Shown piece by piece: positions 7,482-14,838 of a stretch of DNA of 15,719 bases (position 1 is the stretch's first letter; each line of letters begins with the position of its first letter). The translations under genes and the position numbers were made by a program. A model generated the notes under the pieces. That model made no database searches. It saw only the letters and a program-made list of their open reading frames with translations, and was not told the origin of the DNA. The DNA comes from Ruminococcus sp. (GTDB taxonomy: Bacteria > Bacillota > Clostridia > Oscillospirales > Acutalibacteraceae), in NCBI GenBank assembly GCA_023667385.1, contig JAMPAE010000017.1:1-15719 (forward strand), read 5' to 3'.

Positions 7482-7526
7482 AGAAAGGCATGATTCGTTT
7501 AAGAGCAGAATCATATTAATATACTT
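7482..7526 (+). promoter_or_regulatory. Unusual ribosome-binding region of rqcH: SD separated from start by a hairpin
   Basis: No Shine-Dalgarno lies in the 20 bases before the rqcH ATG. AGAAAGG occurs at 7482-7488, followed after one base by a 7-bp hairpin (ATGATTC 7490-7496, GAATCAT 7508-7514, loop of 11) and then 12 bases to the ATG. If the hairpin forms, the effective spacing falls to about 13 nt. An in-frame TAA at 7500-7502 rules out an earlier start. The pairing is visible; its use in translation is inference. Confidence 0.4.
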
Positions 7527-9278
7527 ATGGCACTTGATGGAATATTTTTATCTAAAGTAAGAGATGAGCTTTGCGAAAAGGCGGTCGGCTTGCGTGTTGA
7601 CAAGGTTCAGCAGCCGTCACGTGATGAAGTTGTGCTCAATCTCCGTGGTAAAAGCGGAGCTTACCGTCTTTTAATTTGCGTTCGGGCAGACAGCCCCAGG
7701 GTGCACTTTACGGCACATTCGATTGAAAATCCGCCCGTACCGCCGATGTTTTGTATGCTTCTTCGAAAGTACCTGACAGGCGCATTGATCACAGACGTTC
7801 GTCAGCAGGAGCTTGACAGAATTTTGTTCATTGATTTTTCCGCTTCAAACGAAATCGGTGACAGAGTTAACCTGACGCTCTGCGTGGAAATAATGGGTAA
7901 ATACAGCAACCTGATTCTCATTAATCAAGATGGCATGGTTGTTGACTCGGCAAAGCGTGTTGACATCACAACCTCATCCGTCAGGCAGATTTTACCGGGA
8001 ATTGAATATAAGCTGCCGCCGAAGCAGGATAAGCTTTGCCTTGAAAATCATGAGGCTGATGAAATCATCGGCAAAATCAAGGTGCAAAAAGATAAGTATC
8101 TTTCATCGGCAATCATGAGCACGTTGCAGGGCGTTTCGCCGATTATCAGCCGTGAGCTTGCATATAAAGCCTGCTTTGACGATGTTTTTGTCAGAGAAAT
8201 GACGGCACTTCAATTTGAAGCATTGAAAGCACAGGTTGAAAAAATCAAAGCGGAGCTTCATCATAATGGAAACGTATACATGGTATGTCACCCGGACGGC
8301 AAGCCGAAAGAGCTTTCGTTCATCAGCATTTCGCAGTATGATGTCAGTATGCCTGTCAAAGAATATGACAGTGTTTCCGCCTTGCTTGATGAATTTTATT
8401 ATGAACGTGACCGCATTAACAGAATCAATCTCAGAGGTCACGAGCTGATCAAGTTGCTCAATAATCTTCTTGACAGAACCGCAAGGAAAGTCAGCATACA
8501 GGCTGAGGAACTGAAGAAATGCGGGCAAAAGGATGATTTGAAGCTTTATGGTGAGCTGATTACCTCAAACCTTCATCTGCTGCAAAAAGGCAGCGCATTT
8601 TATGACGTGCCGAACTATTATGACAACATGAACACAGTCAGAATTGCGTGTAACCCTGCACTGACTCCGACTGAGAATGCGAATAAATACTATAAAGAAT
8701 ACCGCAAGGCAAAAACAGCCGAAGGTATGCTTCAAAAGCTGATTGTTGAAGGCGAAAATGAAATTGCTTATTTCGAATCAGTGCTTGATGCGCTTTCAAG
8801 GGCAGATACTGACAGTGAGCTTTCCGCAATCCGTCAGGAGCTGACCTTGGGCGGATATGTAAAGCACAAGGGCGGCAAAAAGCAAAAAGCACCAAAAGAG
8901 CTTCCGCCGATTGAATATATGTCCTCCGACGGCTACAGAATCCTTGTTGGACGAAACAATGTTCAAAATGATAAGCTTTCGATGAAAACCGCCAATAATA
9001 ATGATATGTGGCTGCACACACAGGGCTTTCCCGGCTCACACGTCATCATTGAAAACAAAGGCGGCGAGGTTTCCGATCAGTCGATTGAAGAAGCCGCTGC
9101 AATCGCCGCAGTATACAGCAAAGCAAAGGATTCCTCACTTGTGCCCGTTGATTACACAAAGGTGAGGTTTCTCAAAAAGCCTGTGGGTGCAAAACCCGGC
9201 AAGGTGATTTATCATGAATATTACACAATCATCACAAAGCCTGACAAAGAATTGGCTGAGAAGCTGAAAGTAAAATGA
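7527..9278 (+). CDS. rqcH: Ribosome quality-control factor RqcH (NFACT/Rqc2 family)
   Basis: A 583-residue NFACT protein, bacterial homologue of eukaryotic Rqc2/NEMF. RqcH binds 50S subunits carrying stalled nascent chains and recruits tRNA-Ala to add alanine tails that mark the chain for proteolysis. Order: NFACT-N (about 1-220, with EIMGKYSNLI at 121-130), helical and coiled-coil middle (about 225-440) and NFACT-R (about 462-570, including GRNNVQND and WLHTQGFPGSHV). Asp97-Arg98 match the DR pair needed for tRNA-Ala binding and tailing in B. subtilis RqcH, even by position. Older annotations call this family fibronectin-binding protein; there is no export signal, so that label is misleading. 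It lies 52 bases after the Nif3 gene and 36 before dnaE. The MALDGIF opening is typical, supporting this start despite the lack of a nearby Shine-Dalgarno. Confidence 0.95.
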   Translation: MALDGIFLSKVRDELCEKAVGLRVDKVQQPSRDEVVLNLRGKSGAYRLLICVRADSPRVHFTAHSIENPPVPPMFCMLLRKYLTGALITDVRQQELDRILFIDFSASNEIGDRVNLTLCVEIMGKYSNLILINQDGMVVDSAKRVDITTSSVRQILPGIEYKLPPKQDKLCLENHEADEIIGKIKVQKDKYLSSAIMSTLQGVSPIISRELAYKACFDDVFVREMTALQFEALKAQVEKIKAELHHNGNVYMVCHPDGKPKELSFISISQYDVSMPVKEYDSVSALLDEFYYERDRINRINLRGHELIKLLNNLLDRTARKVSIQAEELKKCGQKDDLKLYGELITSNLHLLQKGSAFYDVPNYYDNMNTVRIACNPALTPTENANKYYKEYRKAKTAEGMLQKLIVEGENEIAYFESVLDALSRADTDSELSAIRQELTLGGYVKHKGGKKQKAPKELPPIEYMSSDGYRILVGRNNVQNDKLSMKTANNNDMWLHTQGFPGSHVIIENKGGEVSDQSIEEAAAIAAVYSKAKDSSLVPVDYTKVRFLKKPVGAKPGKVIYHEYYTIITKPDKELAEKLKVK

Positions 9279-9314
9279 TTAAGAAAGATTAATTTAACCG
9301 AAAGGGAGGATAAC

Positions 9315-12300
9315 ATGGCTTTCACACATTTGCATATGCACACAGAATATAGCCTGCTTGACGGTGCTTGCAGAATTGAAGAAGTTGTCAAAGCGGCAAA
9401 GCAGCTTGGTCAGTCCTCTCTTGCAATCACTGATCACGGCGTGATGTATGGCGTGGTGGATTTTTATAAAGCTGCAAAAGCAGAGGGCATCAAGCCAATC
9501 ATCGGCTGTGAATGTTATGTTGCCGCAAGAACCAGGTTTAACAAGGTTCACGGAATCGACAACGAACGCTATCATCTGATTCTGCTTTGCAAAAATAATG
9601 TCGGTTATCAAAACCTGATTGCCATGGTGAGCAAATCATGGACCGAGGGCTTTTATACTAAGCCGAGGATTGACCATGATTTGCTTGAAACGCATCATGA
9701 GGGTATCATTGCGCTTTCCGCCTGCCTCGCAGGTGAAATTCCACGTGCACTTTTGCGTGGTGATTATGACGGCGCAAAGGAAACTGCCTTGTGGTATGAA
9801 AGCGTTTTCGGCAAGGGTAACTATTTCATTGAAATTCAAAATCACGGCTTGCGTGAGGAACTTGACATTCTGCCTGATTTAATCAGACTTTCAAAGGAAA
9901 CAGACATTCCTCTTGTTGCAACAAACGACTCACATTACATCAAAAAAGAGGATGCAGAGGTTCAACAGGTGCTGATTTGCATTCAGACTAATCACACTCT
10001 GGGTGAGGACACCGGGCTTGAATTTAAAACGCAGGAGTTTTATTTAAAAAGTGAAGACGAAATGCGTGAGCTTTTTGCGTCCGTACCCGAAGCAGTTGAT
10101 AACACTCAGCTTATCGCTGACGCCTGCAACGTTGAATTTGAGTTTGGAAACACGAAGCTGCCGCATTTTGAAGTGCCGAACCACATGGATCATTTTGAAT
10201 ATTTCAAAAACCAGTGCTTTTTTGGTTTGTGCCAAAAGAAAGGTGACAACCCTCCTCAGAAATATGTTGACAGGCTCAACTATGAGCTGGGCGTCATTGA
10301 CAAAATGGGCTATGTTGATTACTTTCTGATTGTACACGATTTCATCCGCTATGCAAAAAGCAAAAACATCCCCGTCGGTCCGGGCAGAGGCTCGGGTGCC
10401 GGCAGCCTTGCAGCTTATTGCATTGGTATAACCGGCATTGACCCGATTGAATATAATCTCCTCTTTGAGCGTTTTCTCAACCCGGAACGTGTCAGTATGC
10501 CCGATTTTGACATCGACTTTTGCTATGTCAACCGCCAAAAGGTTATCGACTATGTTATTTCAAAATACGGCGACGACCATGTTGCTCAAATTGTGACTTT
10601 CGGAACGCTTGCAGCACGTGCGGCAATCCGTGACGTCGGCAGAGTGATGGGTATCCCTTATCAGGTTGTTGACAGCGTTGCCAAGCAGATTCCGAACGAG
10701 CTTCACATCACAATCAAAAAAGCGCTTAAAACCTCAAATGAGCTGCGGCTGCTTTATGAAAAAAATGAGGATGTTCACAAACTCATTGACCTTGCGGAAA
10801 AGGTTGAGGGTATGCCTCGCCACGCATCAACTCATGCCGCAGGTGTTGTCATTACCCGTGACCCTGTTTCAGAATATGTGCCGCTTGCGCTCAATGATGA
10901 AAGTGTTGTGACTCAGTTCACAATGACAACGCTTGAGCAGCTTGGACTTTTGAAAATGGATTTTCTCGGATTGAGGACGCTGACTGTAATTGACGACACG
11001 GTGAAGATGATTCGGAAATCTAACCCGGATTTTTCGCTTGATGAAATTGATGTGCATGATAAGGCAACCTTTGAAATGCTTTCTCAGGGCAGAACAGATG
11101 CAGTTTTTCAGTTTGAATCATCGGGTATGCGCAATGTTTTAACCCGCCTGAAACCACAGAGCCTTGAAGATTTGATTGCTGTCATCTCTCTTTATCGTCC
11201 GGGTCCTGCCGATTCAATTGATACTTACATCAACAACAGGCATCACCCGGAGCAAACACAATATAAATGTGAACTTGTCAAAGATATTTTATCAGTTACT
11301 TATGGCTGCATGGTGTATCAGGAGCAGGTTATGGAAATTTGCCGCAAGGTTGCGGGATATTCCTATGGCAGAGCCGATCTCGTTCGTCGTGCCATGTCAA
11401 AGAAAAAGCTTGATGTCATGGAAAAGGAACGTCAGAACTTTATCTATGGCATGAAAAATGATGATGGCTCGGTTCAGTGCGTCGGTGCAGTTGCAAACGG
11501 CGTTTCTGAAAAAACAGCCAATGAGCTTTTTGATGAAATGTCAAACTTTGCAAAATATGCTTTCAACAAATCCCATGCAGCAGCATATGCTTTCGTATCA
11601 TATCAGACGGCGTGGCTCAAATGCCATTATCCATGTGAGCTTCTTGCTGCAACGCTGACAAGCGTGCTTGATTCTTCAACCAAGGTTTCAACTTATATCA
11701 GTGAATGTAACAGGCTTTCAATCGGTGTTCTTCCGCCGAATGTAAACGAAAGCTATGAGGGCTTTTCTGTTGACGGCAACAACATACGTTTTGGCTTGCT
11801 GGCAATTAAGAACCTTGGCAAAGGCTTCATCAATTCAATAATCGAAAACCGTGTGACAGGCGGAAAATACACAAGCTATTATGATTTTTGCAAGCATGTT
11901 TATGGCAAAGATTTCAACAAAAGGGCAGTTGAAAGTCTTGTTAAATGCGGTGCTCTTGATGGCTTGGGCTATAACCGCCGTCAAATGCTTTATATCCTGC
12001 CGAGCATTGTTTCGCAGCTTGACAGTGACAAAAACCGCAACGTTGTCGGTCAAATCGGATTTTTTGATGAGGGCTCTCAATTTTCTCAAATGGACGAGCC
12101 AAAAGCGCCGTCAATGGATGAGATACCCTATAAGGAGCGGCTTGCATTGGAAAAAGAGATAACAGGTCTTTACCTTTCGGGGCACCCGATGAAAGAATAC
12201 GAATCAATTGCCGAAGCCTTAAATCCGGATAAAATTGCAGACATACTGCTGACAAAGGAAAACGCAGGCATTTATAAGGATAATGACAACGTTAAAATAT

Positions 12301-12794
12301 ACGGCATGATTTCACGGCTGGAGAGAAAGACAACGAAAAATAATACCGTCATGTGCTTCATCGACGTTGAGGATTTGAACGGCACAATTGAATGTATTGT
12401 TTTTTCAAAGCTTTATGAAGAAAGGGTTCAGATGCTTCAAGAGGGCAATATCATTCTTCTTCGGGGCAGGCTGAGTCTGCGTGAGGATAAAGCGCCGACG
12501 ATTGTTGCCGAAAGTATTGATCCGAATCCTAAAAACATCGTTTCAAAAGGCGGCGAAAAAACAATGCAGAAAAAGCAGCGGATTGGAATTTTTGTTCGGG
12601 TACCATCAAAAAACGATCCACGTATGCACAAACTGAAAACACTGTTTTCAATTTTTGAGGGCGGTTTTCCGGTGTATATTTTTGATGAGGAAAATAAGAA
12701 GTATGAGCATTTTGCAATGACAGAGCTTAACGAACCGCTTGTTAAGGAATGCGAAAGAATTTTCGGCAGCGGAAACATTGCGGTGCGTGAATAG
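9315..12794 (+). CDS. dnaE: DNA polymerase III alpha subunit (DnaE)
   Basis: A 1159-residue C-family replicative polymerase. Order: PHP domain (1-about 270), palm/thumb/fingers (about 280-830), helix-hairpin-helix region (about 830-905), clamp-binding motif QIGFF (913-917), OB fold (about 993-1068) and a small C-terminal domain. Catalytic aspartates are Asp399 and Asp401 in PDFDIDF plus Asp549 in KMDFLGL; PGRGSGAGS (356-364) is the phosphate-binding loop. PHP metal ligands look intact (HLHMH 5-9, TDHG 39-42, GCE 64-66, NDSH 204-207), so the PHP domain may have proofreading nuclease activity; this is inference. AGGGAGGA (9303-9310) lies 4 nt before the ATG. It is the last gene of the operon. 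Length matches the E. coli-like/clostridial form. No intein or frameshift is seen. Confidence 0.97.
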   Translation: MAFTHLHMHTEYSLLDGACRIEEVVKAAKQLGQSSLAITDHGVMYGVVDFYKAAKAEGIKPIIGCECYVAARTRFNKVHGIDNERYHLILLCKNNVGYQNLIAMVSKSWTEGFYTKPRIDHDLLETHHEGIIALSACLAGEIPRALLRGDYDGAKETALWYESVFGKGNYFIEIQNHGLREELDILPDLIRLSKETDIPLVATNDSHYIKKEDAEVQQVLICIQTNHTLGEDTGLEFKTQEFYLKSEDEMRELFASVPEAVDNTQLIADACNVEFEFGNTKLPHFEVPNHMDHFEYFKNQCFFGLCQKKGDNPPQKYVDRLNYELGVIDKMGYVDYFLIVHDFIRYAKSKNIPVGPGRGSGAGSLAAYCIGITGIDPIEYNLLFERFLNPERVSMPDFDIDFCYVNRQKVIDYVISKYGDDHVAQIVTFGTLAARAAIRDVGRVMGIPYQVVDSVAKQIPNELHITIKKALKTSNELRLLYEKNEDVHKLIDLAEKVEGMPRHASTHAAGVVITRDPVSEYVPLALNDESVVTQFTMTTLEQLGLLKMDFLGLRTLTVIDDTVKMIRKSNPDFSLDEIDVHDKATFEMLSQGRTDAVFQFESSGMRNVLTRLKPQSLEDLIAVISLYRPGPADSIDTYINNRHHPEQTQYKCELVKDILSVTYGCMVYQEQVMEICRKVAGYSYGRADLVRRAMSKKKLDVMEKERQNFIYGMKNDDGSVQCVGAVANGVSEKTANELFDEMSNFAKYAFNKSHAAAYAFVSYQTAWLKCHYPCELLAATLTSVLDSSTKVSTYISECNRLSIGVLPPNVNESYEGFSVDGNNIRFGLLAIKNLGKGFINSIIENRVTGGKYTSYYDFCKHVYGKDFNKRAVESLVKCGALDGLGYNRRQMLYILPSIVSQLDSDKNRNVVGQIGFFDEGSQFSQMDEPKAPSMDEIPYKERLALEKEITGLYLSGHPMKEYESIAEALNPDKIADILLTKENAGIYKDNDNVKIYGMISRLERKTTKNNTVMCFIDVEDLNGTIECIVFSKLYEERVQMLQEGNIILLRGRLSLREDKAPTIVAESIDPNPKNIVSKGGEKTMQKKQRIGIFVRVPSKNDPRMHKLKTLFSIFEGGFPVYIFDEENKKYEHFAMTELNEPLVKECERIFGSGNIAVRE

Positions 12795-12825
12795 ATGAAA
12801 AGTGCAATAAAAAGCAAAAAAACAG

Positions 12826-12853
12826 TTGACTTTTTATGCTGAACCTGTATAAT
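12826..12853 (+). promoter_or_regulatory. Strong sigma-A promoter of pfkA
   Basis: TTGACT (12826-12831), 16 bases, TATAAT (12848-12853): five and six matches to the two consensus boxes. It gives pfkA transcription independent of the dnaE operon, with a start near 12860. A promoter this close to consensus fits a highly expressed glycolytic gene. Confidence 0.82.
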
Positions 12854-12879
12854 ATATATTTGATTATGTGAAAGGAATT

Positions 12880-12966
12880 TTGCGTAATCAGATTGGTTTG
12901 TCCATCAGTTATATTAAAATAAAGCAGGCACACAGCATGATTGTTGTTGGCCTTTTCAGCATATAA
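12880..12966 (+). CDS. Possible 28-codon leader reading frame upstream of pfkA
   Basis: A frame starting at TTG 12880 (with an in-frame GTG at 12868 as an alternative) runs to TAA 12964-12966, 18 bases before pfkA. It encodes a short peptide with a charged middle (YIKIKQAHS) and a hydrophobic end (MIVVGLFSI). AAAGGA (12871-12876) precedes the TTG but at only 3 nt, which is too close for an efficient site. It may be a chance open frame; reported because it fills most of an otherwise unexplained leader. Confidence 0.15.
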   Translation: MRNQIGLSISYIKIKQAHSMIVVGLFSI

Positions 12967-12984
12967 TCAAAGGAGTAGTGAATT

Positions 12985-13950
12985 ATGATTAAGACAATCG
13001 GTGTTTTAACAAGCGGCGGAGATGCGCCGGGAATGAATGCTGCAATCAGGGCAGTTGTTCGTGCAGGCTGTGAGCTTGGCATGACAGTATACGGAATCAG
13101 ACGTGGCTATAACGGTCTGATGGAAGACGATATGTATGAAATGAACCTCAGGTCCGTTTCCGATATAATCAACCGTGGCGGCACAATTCTTTATTCTGCA
13201 AGAAGTGAACGCTTCAAAACAGAAGAAGGTATGCAGGCTGCAATCAGAGTTTGCCGTGAAAAAGGCATTGAAGGTCTTGTTGTAATCGGAGGTGACGGCT
13301 CATTCAGGGGCGCACGTGATCTTTCTCTCAAGGGTATCCCCTGCGTTGCCCTTCCCGGAACAATCGACAACGACATCGGCTGCTGCGATTACACAATCGG
13401 CTATGACACAGCAATGAACACAATCATGGAAATGGTTGACAGAATCAGAGATACAACCGAATCACACGACAGATGTGCAGTTGTTGAAGTCATGGGCAGA
13501 GGCGCAGGTTATCTTGCTCTTTCAACAGGTATCGCCTGCGGTGCAACCTCAATTTTGATTCCGGAAGTTCCTTATGATTTTGAGCGTGATGTTATTGAAC
13601 GCATGAAGAGAACTCAGAGAAGTGAAAAGGTTCACTTCATCATCATGGTTTCCGAAGCAATCGGCGGCGTTGAAGATATGGCAAAACGCATTCAGGCTGA
13701 AACCGGCGTTGAAAGCAGAGCAACAATCCTCGGTCATGTTCAGCGTGGCGGTTCTCCGTCATCAAGAGACAGAATTGTTGCCAGCCAGATGGGTTATCAT
13801 GCTGTTCAGCTTCTTAAAGAGGGCATTGGAAATCGAGTTGTTGCAATTCAAAAAGAACAGATCATGGATTTTGACATTTTTGAAGCACTCAACATGAAGA
13901 AGAGTATTGATTTGAGTATGCATAAAATGGCACTGGAGATTTCAATTTGA
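12985..13950 (+). CDS. pfkA: ATP-dependent 6-phosphofructokinase
   Basis: A 321-residue group A phosphofructokinase that phosphorylates fructose 6-phosphate to fructose 1,6-bisphosphate, the committed step of glycolysis; a cytoplasmic homotetramer in the family. Seen: nucleotide loop TSGGDAPGMN (9-18), IGGDGS (101-106) with Gly104 where pyrophosphate-dependent enzymes have Asp, catalytic PGTIDND (124-130; base Asp128), substrate-binding MGR (170-172) and HVQRGGSPS (251-259). These point to ATP, not pyrophosphate, as donor, and length equals the E. coli and Bacillus enzymes. AAGGAG lies 10 nt before the ATG. It has its own promoter and terminator; the position after dnaE resembles the Bacillus and other Firmicute dnaE/pfkA neighbourhood. 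Allosteric control cannot be judged from sequence alone. Confidence 0.97.
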   Translation: MIKTIGVLTSGGDAPGMNAAIRAVVRAGCELGMTVYGIRRGYNGLMEDDMYEMNLRSVSDIINRGGTILYSARSERFKTEEGMQAAIRVCREKGIEGLVVIGGDGSFRGARDLSLKGIPCVALPGTIDNDIGCCDYTIGYDTAMNTIMEMVDRIRDTTESHDRCAVVEVMGRGAGYLALSTGIACGATSILIPEVPYDFERDVIERMKRTQRSEKVHFIIMVSEAIGGVEDMAKRIQAETGVESRATILGHVQRGGSPSSRDRIVASQMGYHAVQLLKEGIGNRVVAIQKEQIMDFDIFEALNMKKSIDLSMHKMALEISI

Positions 13951-13969
13951 TTCATTCATATTAAAGATT

Positions 13970-14003
13970 GCTGCTTCATTATATAATGGAGCAGTCTTTT
14001 TTT
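13970..14003 (+). terminator. Rho-independent terminator of pfkA, abutting the radC ribosome-binding site
   Basis: An 11-bp stem (13970-13980 with 13985-13995, two G-T wobbles), loop ATAT, then C and seven T (13997-14003). The radC Shine-Dalgarno begins at the very next base. A perfect TATAAT (13982-13987) spans the loop and start of the right arm, so the same bases might act as a -10 box for radC. The best -35 candidate at usable spacing (TTAAAG, 13961-13966, 15 bases) is poor. Confidence 0.8.
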
Positions 14004-14018
14004 GAAGGAGGGTTGACT

Positions 14019-14750
14019 GTGGCAGACAAAGCAAAGGATAATATTCATAAAGGACACCGGCAGAAGGTTAAACAGAGATATTATGAAACAGGACTGCGTG
14101 GCATGGCGGATCATAATGTGCTTGAAATGCTGTTGTTTTTCGGCATACCATATAAAGATACCAATGAGATTGCGCACGAGCTGATTTCACGCTTTGGCTC
14201 ATTTTCAGGTGTTCTCAGGGCGGATGTTAAAGATTTAAGAAAGGTTAAGGGCATGACAGATAACGCCGCTTGCCTGATTAATATGCTTTTGCCCGTGTAT
14301 AAACGATATGAAGCAGATCTTGCCCAAAGAAACCCCTCGCTTATGACAATTAAAGAGGTTGTGGATTATGTCAGACCGAAATATATTGGAGCGATGACAG
14401 AAATGGTATATCTTTTGTGCTTTGACAGCGCTCACAGGCTGATTGCCGAGCGTATGCTCAAAGAGGGCAGCCTTGTCAACGCAACCTTTGATTTGCGTTC
14501 AATTGCTTCGGTTTTGCTTGAAACAAATGCAACAGGTGTAATTTTGGTGCACAATCATCCGAATGCCATTGCTGCCCCTTCAAGCGCTGATGTTGCTGCA
14601 ACGTGCAGTGTTGCAGATTTTCTCAACACGTTAGACATAGCTCTGCTGGATCATATCATCATTTCAGATGATGCTCATTTTGCAATGAGTCAGTCAGACA
14701 AGACTGCACATATGTTTGTACATCTTAATAAGGACGATGTTATTTTCTGA
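14019..14750 (+). CDS. radC: RadC family JAMM/MPN+ domain protein
   Basis: A 243-residue RadC-like protein (DUF2466/JAB domain). Residues about 10-95 form the N-terminal helical/HhH region (GMADHNVLEMLLFFG; KVKGMTDNAACL). Residues about 110-243 are the JAMM metalloprotease-like fold with its zinc motif complete: Glu149, HNH at 178-180, Ser188 and Asp191 in the spacing HxH-x7-S-x2-D. The biochemical function of bacterial RadC remains unresolved; the original radiation-repair assignment in E. coli was withdrawn. GTG at 14019 is chosen because GAAGGAGGG (14004-14012) sits 6 nt before it. Earlier in-frame TTG and ATG codons (13968, 13986) fall inside the pfkA terminator stem. It lies between pfkA and uvrB on the same strand, so expression may depend on terminator read-through. 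Confidence 0.9.
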   Translation: MADKAKDNIHKGHRQKVKQRYYETGLRGMADHNVLEMLLFFGIPYKDTNEIAHELISRFGSFSGVLRADVKDLRKVKGMTDNAACLINMLLPVYKRYEADLAQRNPSLMTIKEVVDYVRPKYIGAMTEMVYLLCFDSAHRLIAERMLKEGSLVNATFDLRSIASVLLETNATGVILVHNHPNAIAAPSSADVAATCSVADFLNTLDIALLDHIIISDDAHFAMSQSDKTAHMFVHLNKDDVIF

Positions 14751-14759
14751 TGTGCTGAT

Positions 14760-14787
14760 TTGAGCTTCCACCACTGCACAATAAAAT
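14760..14787 (+). promoter_or_regulatory. Putative promoter of uvrB
   Basis: TTGAGC (14760-14765), 16 bases, TAAAAT (14782-14787), predicted start near 14794 and a leader of about 45 bases. I looked for a LexA/DinR operator of the GAAC-N4-GTTC kind across 14751-14838 and saw none, so SOS control is not supported here. A weak hairpin (GGCTG 14804-14808 with CAGCC 14821-14825) lies in the leader. Confidence 0.45.
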
Positions 14788-14838
14788 TTTAATGAAAAGG
14801 ACAGGCTGTATTTTCAGTTGCAGCCGTCGGTATCAGAA

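Larger units (their letters stand above)
12795..12984 (+). other. dnaE-pfkA intergenic region with pfkA leader
   Basis: The largest non-coding gap, 190 bases. No convincing terminator for dnaE is visible; an A/T-only pairing (12807-12814 with 12830-12837) lacks GC pairs and overlaps the pfkA -35 box. After the promoter there is a leader of about 125 bases. It contains a possible 6-bp hairpin (TGATTA 12861-12866 with TAATCA 12885-12890) and an open frame of 28 codons from TTG 12880 to TAA 12966. No known riboswitch or T-box was recognised. Confidence 0.6.

Noticed and set aside
7490..7514. Terminator between the Nif3 gene and rqcH
   Set aside because: The 7-bp hairpin is weak and not followed by a T run, so it is unlikely to stop transcription.
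8103..8528. 141-codon open frame antisense to rqcH
   Set aside because: Shadow of the rqcH coding sequence; its residues form no recognisable protein pattern.
7527..9278. Surface fibronectin-binding adhesin
   Set aside because: The family was once named so, but the protein has no signal peptide or anchor and has the DR pair and NFACT-R domain of RqcH.
10044..10538. Long open frame antisense to dnaE (about 164 codons)
   Set aside because: It lies wholly inside dnaE on the opposite strand, has no recognisable domain or ribosome site, and is explained by the codon bias of dnaE.
12807..12837. Terminator after dnaE formed by AT-rich pairing
   Set aside because: The stem is nearly all A-T, no U tract follows it in the right place, and it overlaps the -35 box of pfkA.
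14550..14560. HNH residues in RadC read as an HNH nuclease
   Set aside because: The spacing to Ser188 and Asp191 and the upstream Glu149 fit the JAMM zinc motif; other HNH nuclease features are missing.
14751..14838. SOS (LexA/DinR) operator before uvrB
   Set aside because: No GAAC-N4-GTTC-like palindrome is present in the gap, although uvrB is SOS-controlled in many bacteria.
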